Source of the DNA: Leucosporidium creatinivorum
Lineage: Eukaryota; Basidiomycota; Microbotryomycetes; Leucosporidiales; Leucosporidiaceae
Length of the DNA: 64,000 nt
Direction: 5' to 3'
NCBI GenBank assembly: GCA_001600635.1
Contig: BCKL01000013.1
Coordinates: forward strand, 290,397-354,396
The translations under genes and the position numbers were made by a program. The notes beneath the pieces are model-generated. The model was not told where the DNA came from. It made no database searches and was given only the letters and a program-made list of their open reading frames with translations. Of this stretch, positions 20,998 through 33,904 are shown in pieces; positions within the stretch are counted from its first letter, which is position 1; every line of letters starts with the position of its first letter.

Positions 20998-21550
20998 GGC
21001 GTTGCTGGTGATGCGGTGACGAGCGAAGGACTGGATGCGAGGGCGACGGAGCCGAAGGGATGCGAAAGCGAAAGGGGCGCGCGAGGGTGGTGGAGGAGGT
21101 GGGTTGAGGGGAGATTGAAGTTCGGCGATGGAGAGGACGATAGAGTAGCTGCTGGAGCGGATCCCGGGGTTAGCTGAAGCGATACAGCAGCGCCAATTGC
21201 CCGCTTCCCTCCTTGCTCGGCTCGCCTCGATGCTGCCAGGCTTCTTGCCGGGCCAAACGAGCACAGTAGCGAGCAGAGCTAGCAATGTACTGCTAAGCCT
21301 GTCGCGGCGGAAAGGAGAGACTCACCGGAAACAAGCTGAAGGACTCGAGAGCGTTCGTCTGGTCCGGGAGCAACAGCAGCAGCGAGCGAGGAAGCGAGAG
21401 ATGTGGTGAGGTACGAGGAGAGCTGTAAGTTCCTAATCGAAGTGTTGGTAGAGCGCAACGACGATGCTGGCTGAAAGCGAGCGATTTGTAAGAAGGAGAG
21501 CTGCGTTCGTCTCTCTCACTTCAACCACTCGCTAAGCTCTCGGATCGACC
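20998..21550. promoter_or_regulatory. Divergent promoter, BTB gene and kinesin
   Basis: 553 bp between two start codons; no coding frame recognised, no TATA element obvious. Confidence 0.45.
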
Positions 21551-24500
21551 ATGTCATCTCGCCCCGTGCGGATGACGCGCTCTTCTGCAGCAAATCAAGC
21601 AGCTGTAGCAAATCAACCTCCCTCGCAACCTTCGAGCGCTACTCGAACTCGCAAGCTCTCAACAGTAGACGCTGCCCAAACATCGACGGCCACCTCTACG
21701 ACACGCTCCACTCGACTCGCTACAGGAAGCGCTACAGGACGACCTAGTACCTCTGCTGCTACAGCTCCCAAACCCACGCGCAAAGCAGGCAGCAGCGCCG
21801 CCTCGGCTTCAGTGAACACCTCGTCGACGGCGCGCCCGCTGTGGAACTCGGCAAAGCTCAACGCCAAGGGCTCAGATGGAGAGCCTGGTACTCCTGGAGG
21901 ACTCAAACGACCTGCAAGTGGGCTCGCACGCCCCATCGGGACACCCAAGCCCATCTCGAGGCAAGGTAGTCTGCTCGCGCCGGGCTCTGCGACGGCCAGG
22001 AAGAAGAGCAGCGTGGGGTCGGCGATTGGGGTGGGAGTGCAGAGCGGTATCAGGGAGAGCTATATGCCAGAGAGGGAGCCCATCAAGGTGCGTTTGAGGT
22101 CTTTCGTCGCGCTTCCAAGGCTAACGCGTCTCTTTCGACAGGCTTACCTCAGGATTAGGCCTCGAGATGTTGGTACCGAGGCTACTGAGGGCAGCTACAT
22201 CCAACTCGTTAACGACAACGAGGTCTTGATGGTGCCCCCTGCCGTGAGTGTCGCTCTTCGGACTTGCCCATTCCTTCGCGACCTTGCTCTCGTCGCGTCG
22301 GTTGCTGATCTGTACCCCTCACCGCCCCACAGGACCATCGCCTACACGCCTCCAACTCTTCCTTCTTCTCGGGCACCCTCATCCGCTCATCCGAGCTCCC
22401 GGCAGCCCTCAACCTCAACCCTCTCTCGCACCCTTCGCACCCCGACTCAACCACCACCACACCCACCGCCGTGGCTCCTCCCTCCATCGGAACGACCTAC
22501 AAGTTCACTGAGGTGTTCGGCCTCCCTCCCGCCTCTTCCTCCCTCTCCGGCTCCCACTCAGCTCCCATCGCCGACTCCTCGGCCAACTCCCAGTCGGCAT
22601 TTTTCACTCGCACGACTCTGCCTTTGGTGCACGACTTTCTGTCGAGAGGAGAGAACTGCCTGCTGTTCGCCTTTGGTACGACGGGCAGTGGCAAGACTTG
22701 GACGGTGCAGGGTGGAAAGGGCGGTGAGGAGGAGGTGGGGATCTTGCCGAGGGTACTTGACGTCGTTTGGAGGAGCTTGGAGGGCAAGGGAGGCGTTGAG
22801 GTGAGTGATGGTTGTTCTTACCTTGATGAAAGAGGCTGCATTTCCCTCTCAGAGCGAAAGAACTGACCCTCCGACCGCCTCTCCCACAGCCGAGCAAGCC
22901 TCGCCAAGGCTTCAACCGACCGATGACCTCCACTCCTACTGCCCCTTCGAGGCTCGGCGGATCCAGTAAGGTTCCCGCTGGCAAGGGACTTGGCGTGCAA
23001 GGTCAGGCGCTCGACGATCTCCTCAAGAGGTCATTTGAACGAGGAGAGGCTGCTCCCGCCATCATCCCCGTCGACGAGGGCTACGAGTACTCCATCTGGG
23101 TCTCCTGTGAGTTGTACTCTCTCTCCGTCTGCAGAGGTAGATCCCCGCTGACTCGCTCGCTTCGCCCTCTTGCAGACGCCGAGGTCTACAACGAGAAGAT
23201 CTACGACCTCCTCGAGTCGCCCATCCCCAACGCCTCTAACGTCTCCGTCTCATCCTCGTCTCTCGCCTCTGCATCTACCTCCGTCTTCGGTCTCTTCAGC
23301 GCCGGCGGAGCAAAGGCCAAGGCCGCCTTCAAGGGCTTGTCGACGGTCAAGAGGAGTGCTCTTAGTCTGAAGCAGGATAAAGCTAGCGGCAACAAGTATG
23401 TCGCTGGGATGAAGGAGATCAAGGTTGGCAGTGCAGAGGTATGTGTTCCTCTTCCGCCTTCTTCGACGAGCGCCAGCTGACCTCGCTTCTTGTCTCTCCT
23501 TCACATCACAGGAAGCTCGCGCCGTCCTCGACCGCGGACAGGTCAACCGTCGCGTCTACGGCACTCTGGCCAACCGCGCCTCGTCTCGCTCGCACTCCAT
23601 CTTCACCATCAAGATTGTCAAGACTCGCAAGGGCGCTCCTGCCAGCGACGAGGGGACGACTAGCAAGTTCAGCATTGTCGACTTAGCGGGTAGTGAGAGG
23701 CAGACCAACACGGGAACGACTGGTGAGTGTCCTTTGACTGTCGAAGGCGCGAGGAAGGAAGCTGAGATGCTCGGCTTACCCTTCGCAGGCGACCGACTCA
23801 AGGAGGCTGCCAACATCAACCGCTCGCTCATGGTCCTCAACCAGTGCATGGAGACTCTGAGGAAGAACCAGGAGCGCGAGAAGGGCCGCAAGGTACGTCC
23901 TTTTGCCGTTCATTTTTAACCGCCGAGCTCGCGCTGACCGCTCCGTCTCAAACTCGCAGGCTCTCATCGTCCCCTTCCGCCACAGCAAGCTCACTGAGCT
24001 CTTCCAGAGCTTCTTTGTTGGCGATGGACGAGTTGTGCGTCCCCACTGGTTCCCCGACCGGCTCGGCAAGGTCAAGCTGACCTGTTCGCGCTCCCACAGG
24101 CCATGATTGTCAACGTCAACCCCTACGCGACCACCTTTGACGAGAACTCGCACGTCATGAAGTTCTCAGCCGTCGCGACGGGAGTCATGACCATCAAGAA
24201 CAACGTCCCTACGCCTCTTATCGAGCCTGTCGCCCCCGCGCCTGTGGACGAGGAGGAGGAGCCCGAGACGCCCATCAGGAGGAAGGAGAGCAGGATTGTC
24301 AGACTTTCGATGGTCGGTGGCGGGGAGGAGGAGGATGTTATCTATGAGGGTGCGTGGGCTCCAGCCCAGGTCTGCGCCGAGCTGACTCTCTGATCTCTGC
24401 TTCTGCAGAGGAGGACCCCGAGGACGACGAGGAAGAGGAGGACGAGTTCGTCAACGCTCTGATCGACGAGCTCGGTGTACTGAGAGCGGCTGTGAGCTCT

Positions 24501-25801
24501 CTGTCTTCTCTCTGCGCCGAGTAGCGCTGACACGCCCTCTCGCCTCAGCTGTTCGAGTCGCAGATGAACACCGTCATGGCCGAGTCGCAAGCTCGCTCCC
24601 GCGTCGTCGACGAGTACGAGAAGAAGTTGCAGGAGATGGAGCGGCACTACCAAGAGCGCCTGCGCGAGGAGGTGACCTTGTTTTCTCCTCTCGCCCTCCG
24701 ACAGAGCTGACCTGTCTTTTCCTCTCCAGGCCCTCGAATCCGAGATCAAGTACAACGCCAAGCTCGATATTCTCACTCGCTTGCAGGCCGACGACCGCGC
24801 CAACGGCACTCCCGGCACCAACTCGACTTACGACGACTCGGATGAGGAGGAGGGGAGTTTCGCATCGGAGGAGAACAGCCAGGATGTCGAGGAGGAGGAA
24901 GAGGAGGAGGAAGAGGTCGAGAAGATGCTGCTCGATGGAGAGGGCGACGTCTCGGTCACTGCAGAGGTGGGTGTCAGGCAACTTGCTCGCTCAGAGGCTC
25001 GAAGCTGACCTCGCTCTCCCATCCGCAGAGCATCGACTCCCCTTCACCTCTGGCCTCCAAGACCTCATCTCTCGCACACGCCGTCGCTTCCCCCAGTCCC
25101 GCCTCCGCTACAACAAGGCGCCTCTCGAGACTCTCCCTCGCCTCCTCCGTCGAGCATGAGCAGGAGCAAGCCGAGCAGAGCGAGGAGGAGAACGGTGTCG
25201 ATGAACTGGCTACTTCGGACGTCGACACTGAGACCGAGCTCCACGGCGACGTTTCGCACGAGTCCATCGATGTACCTCTGCAGGAGGATAACGAGGAGCT
25301 CGGGGAAGAGGAGCTCGACGAGGAGGATCTTGAGGAGGGGGACGTCTCGATGGACGACTCCTTCGACGCCGGCGAAGAGCTCGATGCAAGCGACGAGGAG
25401 TACGAGCCCGAGGTGCCGGTCAAGGCGGTCGGCAAGAAGAGCGTTGGGGGAGCGGAGAAGAAGACTCTCACGCCCTTGAGGGACGAGAACGTCGAGTATC
25501 AGGTGCCGCTCAAGGGTGGAGATAGTGACGGGGAGGAAGAGGATGGGATCGACGAGTTTGGAGCGTTGGATAGGTCGATGGTCATCAGGCCAGGCTCGAC
25601 CAAGAGCAAGAAGCCAAAGAGGTGAGCTGGCTCCCTTCCGCGCCGAAGAATCCGAACTGATCGCCTTTCTCCGCATGCAGGAAACTCGGCGGCACCAAGG
25701 TCAAGGACGCCGACCACATCGAAGCCATCGCCGACGAGCTCAGTCCCATGGCGAGCCGAACTGTCGGCTCGATGGGCTCCGCGCGCTCCTTCCGCCGCTG
25801 A
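21551..25801 (+). CDS. Kinesin-6-like motor protein
   Basis: Multi-exon gene (about 13 exons) starting MSSRPVRMTRSSAANQ and ending MGSARSFRR at 25801. A basic Ser/Thr/Ala-rich head of ~180 residues leads into the motor: YLRIRPRDV, the P-loop FAFGTTGSGKTWTVQ, VSYAEVYNEKIYDLLE, switch I NRASSRSHSIF, switch II SIVDLAGSERQTN, RLKEAANINRSLMVLNQCME and PFRHSKLTELFQ. A long insert before VSYAEVYNEKIYDLL, rich in Ser/Pro and basic residues, fits the enlarged loop-6 region of kinesin-6 (MKLP1/KIF20 type). After the motor come VNPYATTFDENSHVMKFSA, a short coiled coil (YEKKLQEMERHYQERLREE) and a long, highly acidic tail. Kinesin-6 bundles antiparallel microtubules of the late spindle and helps cytokinesis. 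Subfamily placement is less certain than motor identity. Confidence 0.85.
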
Positions 25802-26003
25802 GCTGTACCCTTATGTTCTAGCGCCCTCTCTCACTATCGTTCTTCGACCTTCATTAGCAGTGTAGTTATTCATCTTGACATTCCATGTGCGCCTTGCAAC
25901 CTTCTCCTCTCAAGAAGCGAGACTTGAGGGCGGGGATGAGCGAGCTGGCTCTTTCTCCCTCTTCTCACTCGCTCGCGGATCTCATCACCACACGAGAGCG
26001 GCC

Positions 26004-26763
26004 ATGCAAGAGCCTTGGGAAGTCGAGAAGCGCCCAGACACCCCTCGTCAAGCTCACTACTCTCACTGCTCGCCTCGCCCCGTTCCCGTCGAGGGAGAAG
26101 GAGACTCGATCAGCTTCCAAGCGCTCGGCGTGCTTCGTCAGTGTGGGAGGGACCTGTGGCGAGTCTAGGGAGCAAAGCTGGCGTAGTAGTACGCTGTACC
26201 CAGAAGCTTACGAGCTGATGATTCACCTACAGCGCTGAGGCTCACGGCGACGAGGCGAGCCACTCTCTCCCGATGACCGGCGTTCCGGCGAGCAACTTCG
26301 ACCACATTAAGGTGGATCCCCCTTTCGAGACGCCCGAGAAGTGCTACGCTGGTCCTGCCTCGGAGCACGGAAGGTGAGTTGCGCTCGCGCCGAGCTCAGC
26401 TTCGAGGCTGGCTCACCCGCTCGCTCGCTACAGCTGCCGCACGGGAGACGGCGAAGATGGAAGCGAGTGGTGCTCCGCTCCCGCGACGATGGGCTGTGGA
26501 GAGAAGTGAGTTCGATTCGAGCTTCTGGGCGAGACCACGATCGCCGACGCTGACTTTCGGCTCGCTTCTCGCAGGGAGTGGCTCCAAGCGGAGAAGGACG
26601 TCGGCTGCTGTAGGGATGGGTGAGTTGGCTGTTTGATTCTCTATACCTCGAGCCCCCAACTGCCGTTCTGCCTCGGTCTCGAAGCGGTGGGAGCTGATCC
26701 TCCTCACCCCCTCGCTCCTCGTTCGCTCGCAGAACGTACGTCGGTGCTTGCGGTGAGACGTAG
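26004..26763 (+). CDS. Small cysteine-rich hypothetical protein, five exons
   Basis: Worked out from splice sites: exons 26004-26140, 26233-26373, 26434-26505, 26575-26619 and 26733-26763, all four introns phase 2, total 141 codons plus TAG. Introns have GTGAGT-type donors (first one GTGTGG, weaker), CTGAT/GCTGAC branch sites and CAG acceptors. The protein starts MQEPWEVEKRPDTPRQ and has eight Cys, seven of them in the last 60 residues (EKCYAG, GSCRTG, EWCSAP, MGCGE, VGCCRDG, GACGET). There is no obvious signal peptide, so a secreted effector role is not supported unless an upstream exon was missed. No family recognised. Exon 1 is the least certain part; exons 2-5 are coherent. Confidence 0.6.
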
Positions 26764-26991
26764 GAGCAGAAGATAGCTCGATAGCGGTTTGGGCTGTACT
26801 ATACTAGAGCTGCCCGCCGACCCCGACGTGTCTGCACAGGGCGAAGGGAGAAGCTCGCAGCTGCTCGGCGACAGAGGAATGCGAATTCGAGTCCGCTTGC
26901 ACTAGTGTTACAAAATCGAAAGAGAGCAGGAGGCGAAGGTCTAGGGTATGGTAATGTATGGTAAGGAGAGTATTTAGCTGCGAGACTATTC

Positions 26992-29900
26992 CTATTCGGA
27001 CTGCGCAAGCGAGAAAAGGTCAGCGCCGAACGAGGGGGAGCGCCGAGAGTCAGGCAAACTTACCTTGGCAGACTTGGTCTTCTTCGTGCGGAGCTTCATG
27101 AGGACGAAGACGAATCCGTAAGACGACAGTACGAAGAGGGCGGTGATCCCAATATCCCGCCACCCGTACCAGTGCTCCTTGAGGTTGAGCGACTTGAGGT
27201 ACTCGTTACCCTGCTTGTAGATGCAGTAGGCGCACTCGTCGGTGGCATCCTGTAGTTAGGTAGCAAGAGAGAGGCCATAGAGCAGTCAGCGAGCGCCCAT
27301 GTCGGCTTAAGGCGTCGTGCTCGGCGAACTCACGGGATCCTTGATGTAGCCTGTGCCCGTCGAGAGGAAGCGCTCCATGTACTGTCCGCAGGTCTGGCCG
27401 GCAGGAGGGGCGAAGCGACCGAACTCCTCCTCGGCGCACTCCACTACGACGTCCCAGATGGGGAAGACGAGCACTGAGGAGGGAGCGAAGTCAGCGACTC
27501 GGAGCGAAAGGCCTCAGAGGATGTAAAGGAACATACTGCCTCCCATGAGGTAATTGAAAGGGTCTAGATAGTCTGTATTGGAGTGTGTAGGGTGTCAGCG
27601 AGTGTTGGCGTAGCTCCCGAGGGTCTCAAAGACATCTCCGAAGCTCGGCGAAGCCCATTTCGACCCAGGAAGCTCTTATGAGAGCCCGGCGGCTCTCTTG
27701 CAGCTTCCGTACACGAGAATAGAAAGCGACTTACAGAGCCAGTAACGCCAGAAGGCGGTGATCTGACTGTACGGGGTCAAGACTCCGCTGAACGAGACGA
27801 GCACTCCGATGAGGAGAGGGTTTACGAGGGCGGCAAAGGTGGCGTTGGGGGCGTAGGCGGCCACAAGCTGCCCGATTCCGGTGTAGAGGAACTCGTACAG
27901 CGTCATCTGGAGGTAGACGGGGCCGGCGACTCCAGGGGCGAAGGAAAGGCCGACGACGGCGTACCAGCAGGCGAAGTAGAGGAAGGCGCAGACGAGAAGG
28001 TAGGGTACTTCCGCCACAATCTCCGCAAAGATGAAGGCGACCCAGGTGTAGAGCTTGGCCTTCTTCTCGCGGGTCTCGTAGATGTCGCGGTTGGCGATGA
28101 ACTTAGGCTGAACTTGGGCGATGACTCCGGCTGTGGGTGAGCGGTAGGTGAGCGGGTGAGCCGTGTATGTCATCAACCGACAACAAGTGAACACGTACGA
28201 GCGACGAAGATGAACTGGAAGATGGTGAAGAGACGGTTCTGGAGGTCGGCGTAGTTGTTGCCCTGCGAAGAGCGAGGTCAGCCGGCTCTTCGAGCATAGA
28301 GCTGACACGAGATACTCACGATCATCCAGAACGAAAAACCGTTGAAAAGAGCCGAGCCGATGTGAAGCATGACCTTGCTCATAACGTATTCGGTGTCGCG
28401 CCAGAGCTGTGGGCCGAGGAGGGAAGTCAGCGCCGAGCTACCTCTTTGCACGAACACGACGACGCACCTGAATAGAAGCACGCTTGGCGACGAGACGAAG
28501 CTGAGTCGACGTAGTAGCAGCGAACTCGTACTTGTCGTCCTCGCGACCAGCCGGCTGATCCTTGTTCTCCTCCTTAAGGCGCTCGAGCTCCTTGACGACA
28601 GCATCATGGTTCTCGCTCTTGAGCCAGACCTCTGCCCAGTCGCGACCTTTGGAAAGATCTCCAGAGACGACGTCGATCATGAATCTGCAGGGAGGAAGAG
28701 ATCAGCGAGTGCTCGGCGGAGTGCTCGGCGAAGAGCAAAGGGGGCTTGGCACGACGGTGAGGAGCGAGCGGGACGACTTACTCGGCCGGGTTGGTGTCCG
28801 CCGGGATCTTGACGTTCTCCTTCTCAAAGTAGGCGCTGAGCTCGTCGATCTTGCCGAAGTAGACGGTCTGCGAAGGGTGGAGTCAGCTATGCTCGACCTC
28901 GGCGAGGCGAAGAAGCGATGAACTCACCTTTCCACCCCTCTTAAGGAGCAATAGCGAGTCGAACTCGGCGAAGAGCGAAGCCGAGGGCTGATGGATCGTA
29001 CAGAGAACCGACTGGCCGGCGGCGGCGAGCTTGCGAAGGAACGAGACGATGAGGAAGGAAGACTGTCCATCCAAACCACTCGTCGGCTCATCCAAAAATA
29101 ACAGCGTGGGTTTAGAGACAAGCTCAACACCGATAGTCAAACGCTTGCGCTGCTCGATGCCGAGCCCAGCGCCGGGCACGCCGACGAGGGCGTCCTCGAT
29201 GTCGTGCAGCTCCAGAAGGTCGATGATGACGTCGACGTAGGCGATCTTCTCCTTGTCGGAAAGGGAGCGAGGTTGGCGAAGGAGGGCGGAGAACTCGAGA
29301 GCCTCGCGGACGGTGGCTTGAGGGAGGTGGATGTCGAGCTGCTCGCAGTAGCCGGTGGTGCGTTGGAAGGAGACCGAAAGGGCTTGACCGTTGACGAGGA
29401 CCTCTCCTGTGATCTCTCCGTCCGACTTGCGCTGAGCGAGGACGTCGAGGAGGGTTGTCTTGCCGGCTCCCGAGGCGCCCATCAAGCTGCGAGAGAGGTC
29501 GGTCAGTCGGTGAAGAGCGAGGGCTAGTGGGGAGGGACTCACGCAGTGAGAGTGCCAGGCTTGCAGTAACCTTGTACGTCGTCGAGGAGCTTGAGGTCTT
29601 GACCGCCGTTCTTGACCTGGAGCGAGCAAGGCGGATCAGCTCGGCGCTCGAAGCGATCAGCCGGCACAAAGCTTACCGTGTAGGTGAGGTTCTTCCAGGT
29701 GAAGATGGTGTTGGCCGAATCGACTCCGCTGTTGCTGTTAGAGTCCTTCTCGCCGTTTGAATCGCCGACGTGCTGGGTAGACTCGCCGCCCTCTTCCTCA
29801 TCTCGGGGCTGGTCTCCGTTCTTGGCGGCGTTCTCGATGAACTTGCCTCCTCCGCCGCGCTTGTAGAAGAGGTAGGACTTGGTCGATCCAGCGGCAGGGA

Positions 29901-32900
29901 GACGCTCGGTGCCGACCATCGTCGCGATAACGAAGAAGATCCAGAGGGCGACCTGTCCACGCCGAGCAGAAGGAAATGCGTCAGTCTCTGCTCCACTCCA
30001 GTCGTCTCGGTACCAATACTCACGACGATGCCAAAGTTGCGCCAGACGTGACTCTTGTAGAGCCGAAGAGCAACATCGAGGTAGACGTCTCCGTTGAGAG
30101 TGGTCGCTCCAGGGGCAGCTCCGGCAATGGCGCATCCTTGGTTGACACCGGGGATGTAGCCCTCTCCGTACGGAACGAGTTGCGTAGGAATGCACTGGAA
30201 CGTCTGGCCGGAGACTGTAGGGTACAATAGGTCAGCGAAGGTCGAGAAAAAAGGCGCCGAACCGCCAGCGCCGAGCAGCCAGCCTCGATTCGAAGTCATA
30301 TACTCACACTCGTTGGACATCAGAGCTTCGAAAGAGTAGTAGACGGGGTCGAGCCACCTGAGCCAAGCGAACCAGGGGTGCATCGACGGGGTTGGGATGA
30401 TGTAGCCAGCTGAAGAGGGCAATGGGGCGTTAGCGGAAGCTCGAAGCAGTGCACTGCGAGTGCTGAAAGACGAAGCAGAGCTCACCGTAGGTCACCAGTA
30501 CCGAGAACATGAACCCCGAGACCTTCGAGGCTCCTTGGAACGTGCTAAAGCACGATCCGATGAACCTGAAGAAGGCCATCGTGGACAGGGTGGTAAAAAA
30601 GACGAACAGGTAAAAGATGAAGAAGTTGCCGGGCTCCTCCTTGAGTCCACTCATGAAGTAGACGATGAGGCAGAAGATGGCGAGCTGGACGATGAGGACG
30701 GGAAGGTCGGCGATGGTTTGGGCGAGGATGACCGCCGAGGGACGGTACATCGAGAAGCTGTAGAGGGAGAGAAGGTCAGGGCATGGTCGAGTTATGCGCT
30801 AGTAGAGGAGGCTGAACTCACGCCTTGTGCTTGGCGAGGATGGCGCGACCTTCGAACGCGGCGGTCGTCTCGGCTAGGGAGATGAGAGAAGGGAACAGGA
30901 GCGAGAGGAAGATGCAGCCGCCTCGGGTGAAGAGACCACCGGTGGTGAGAGGGATGGCGTAGAAGAGGGAGCCGATGATAAACGCCTGAATCAACGTCGT
31001 TGCCTGACGCGCCCAGAACGTCCACTTGTCGCCGAGTCGCTGTTGGTAGTCGCGAACGATGGCCGTCCTGACTTGAAGAAAGAAGGAGGTGGTGTGTGGC
31101 TCCTTCTTGATAGCATGCTTGTGCTTCTCGCGCTGGACGATGGACTTGAGAGCGTCGGTCTCCTCCGTGAGCTCGCGCTCGTTGGCGAGGTGCTCCTCCA
31201 GCTCTTGAGCCATGCGCTGAGCGATGTCGGACTCGCGGTAGCGGCGAGCAAAGTCGGCGATGGAACCGGGGATCTTGCTCTCGTAGCCCTCGCGGATCTT
31301 GCGCTCCTTGGAGACGGTGACGCCGGTGAGGAAATCGGCGACGTTGGCTCCGTCTGCGCGAGGAGAAGGGTGAGCCTCACGCCGCTAATACGAAAAAGAA
31401 GGTGAAACTACTCACCGAGGCATTCGAAGCCGAGATCCTCCATGTACTTCTTGGCCTCGCTGCGAGGACCGTAGTAGAGAGTCTCTCCCTCGGCGATGAC
31501 GAGGACCTTGTCGAAGAGCTGTGGGAGAGAACGATCAACAAAAGAAACTTCACGATTCGGGCGGAACGGTTCGATGAGGCCACTCACGTCGTAGATGGCG
31601 TTTCCAGCTTGGTAGAGCGAGACGAGGGTAGAGTTGCGCTTGACGTCGGTGAGGGTGCGCATGATCTTGGCGTACTCGAGGGCCGTGTTGGCGTCGAGTC
31701 CACGAGTAGCGTTGTCCCATGCCTGGACCGTGGCGCGGTTGGTGAGGACCTCGGCGATGGAGACACGCTTGCGCTCTCCTCCAGACACTCCTCGAACGTC
31801 TGCGAGCGAGGAAATACATCAGCAAGAGCTCTCCAGAGGCAAAGAGGGACTTCGATACTCACAAGCATCTCCGACCTTGGTGTCATGGGTATGGGTGAGG
31901 CCGAGGATGCGAAGAAGATCCTCTTTGGCCTTCTCATCGTACTCCCTCAGGGTGGCCACGGTCGCCTCGTCGTCCTTGAGAGGCAGAGCGTTGGGAGCAG
32001 GAGTGTTGTTGCGAAGGGCAAAGTCGAGGGTGCGACCGACGGCGAGGTTGGCGTCGTGCAGGTCGTCCTCAGAGTTGAAGATGACCTGGCCCTTCATCGG
32101 CCGAAGGTCCTTCGAGGTGAAGGACGTGCTGCCGTATTGCACATCACCGTCGACGCCGGCGAATCCATCGACGAGACCAGTGACGGACTTGAGGAAAGTC
32201 GTGCATCCCGAACCAGGGCGTCCCTGCGAAGAAAGAGCGGTCAGCGCCGAGCCGAGAAGGAGGTAGACCGAGAGAGGGCTTACGACAACGAGCATCATCT
32301 CTCCAGCTTTGACGACACCAGAGAAGTCGTGGATGAGGTAGCGCTCTCCCTTGCCAAGTCCAGTGCCCTTCTTGCCGCCCTTTCCTTTGCCGCCCTTCTT
32401 CTCATCGACGCCCTCCTGCGCTAGCCCTGCATCTTGGTTATGCTCCTTCTTGACCGCGCCGAGCTTCTTGGCGTGTTTCTTGTCCTGGATGGCGCCGAAG
32501 GGACCGCTGCGTGCGGATTTTGAGAAAATTAGCCAGGCTCGGCGAAGGCGGAAGGAGAGGGTTTTGGCGCTCACGAGAGGATCTTGCCCATTGTCGGCGC
32601 GTAGAGGACGTCTCTGCGGCATCAAAATACAGTCAGCGAGAATGTAGTGCGGTCCCGCGTGCAAGAACATACCCTGCTCCACCAAGTCCTCGAACGGAGA
32701 GGTGGTTCCAGGCGACGGGGAGCGATCCAGTCGCTGGCTCGAGTCCTCGGGCGGCAGTGAGCTCGTGCTCGCGCTGTAAATAGACAGCGTGTAAGCTCGG
32801 ATTCCCTCGATGCGCGAAAACCGTCGCCCAAGGCTTCGCCGAGCCCAATAGAGGCCTCGGACGTCACGCCCGAGGTAAACAGCCTTCGCTGCTCCCCAAA

Positions 32901-33250
32901 CTCACGATGAGGCCGCGCTTCCATCCTTCTAGTGTAGTCTCTGTCTCTGTATCGGAACTCTCTCCACCTTCCTGCTGCTCCTTGCTCCCCGATGGTGAGC
33001 TGCCGTGCTTTTTGTTGCCATCGACGCCCGCCTCCTGGTTCATCGAAGCAGCGGAAGGAGCTCGTGTATCGTCCGAGGAGCCGTCGTCGAGCTCGGTAGT
33101 GATATTGGGCTGCTGCTGCTGCTCGATGGGAGCCTGACGATCGTTCGAGTAGCTGGAAGAGGCGGATGAGGAGGATCCAACGCTGCGAAGGGGCGGAGCT
33201 GTTGTTGGTGGTCCTGTAGTCCAATCGCCCTCGGTTGAGGGTGCTACCAT
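26992..33250 (-). CDS. PDR-type (ABCG) ABC transporter
   Basis: Many-exon gene, roughly 1,450 aa, full-size (NBD-TMD)2 of the fungal pleiotropic drug resistance family. The N-terminus [13 protein letters not shown] is Ser/Gln-rich. NBD1 has the PDR-typical altered Walker [11 protein letters not shown], signature [16 protein letters not shown] and [18 protein letters not shown]. Six TM helices follow ([19 protein letters not shown] to [31 protein letters not shown]). NBD2 has Walker [10 protein letters not shown], degenerate signature [14 protein letters not shown] and [14 protein letters not shown]. The second TMD ends with [18 protein letters not shown] and a Cys-rich loop, then a last helix. 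It probably exports toxic lipophilic compounds or weak acids at the plasma membrane; substrate cannot be read from sequence. The last exon encodes only Ser-Glu-stop (26992-27000). The NBD asymmetry is normal for the family. Confidence 0.93.
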
Positions 33251-33904
33251 CTTGTCGACGTTTATCGAAGTGAATTCGAAGAGTGAAAGAGGTGCAAAAC
33301 CCAAGACCGATGCACTTTGCTTGCCCTCCCTCGCCTGTCAAGGTGCGATCGCGCTCTGTGTCAGAGCCGAACTCGAGCCGCTACTCTTCCTTACGCCTCC
33401 GAATCGCCTCCGCTCGGCTCTGACAAAGTGCCACTGGGGCTGAATAATCCACAAGGCGCTGCTGCTGCTCTCCCGCAGCCTCAGCTGCCCCCGATGGCTC
33501 ACAGCGCCGACACTTTCGCCGAACCACTTCGCAGGTGCTGATGCCTGCAGCTTAGTCGACCAAATCAGGCTGCCGTGCGCTTGCGAAGCTCGTTCGAATT
33601 CTTGAGAGAGGTGATCGGAGCTCAGCAAGCTGTAGGAGATTAGCGAGACTCCTTTCCCCTCGAATCGGGCTCTTTCATCTCTCGCGACTTTCGGCCTTGT
33701 GCACTTCACCATCTTGCTCGTCCGCGGACTATTCCGACTCAACTACACGCTATACAACTCCCTCTGCTCGCTCAGCATCCCAATTTGCCTACAGCACACC
33801 TCGAGCAGCCTCCGCCCGCACTCTCTCTCGTCTTGACTCGCTCTTCTCGAGAAGCCCATTCAACAGCAACAGCGCGCTCGCGCTCATCAAGGATCAACAC
33901 AAGT
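33251..33904. promoter_or_regulatory. Divergent promoter, ABC transporter and aminotransferase
   Basis: 654 bp with no gene recognised and no intron signals. It must contain both promoters. I see no PDRE-like site that I would assert. Confidence 0.45.

Noticed and set aside
26992-33250. Altered Walker A and signature motifs in the ABC transporter as signs of decay
   Set aside because: Cys in Walker A of NBD1 and a degenerate signature in NBD2 are standard in PDR transporters; the gene looks intact.
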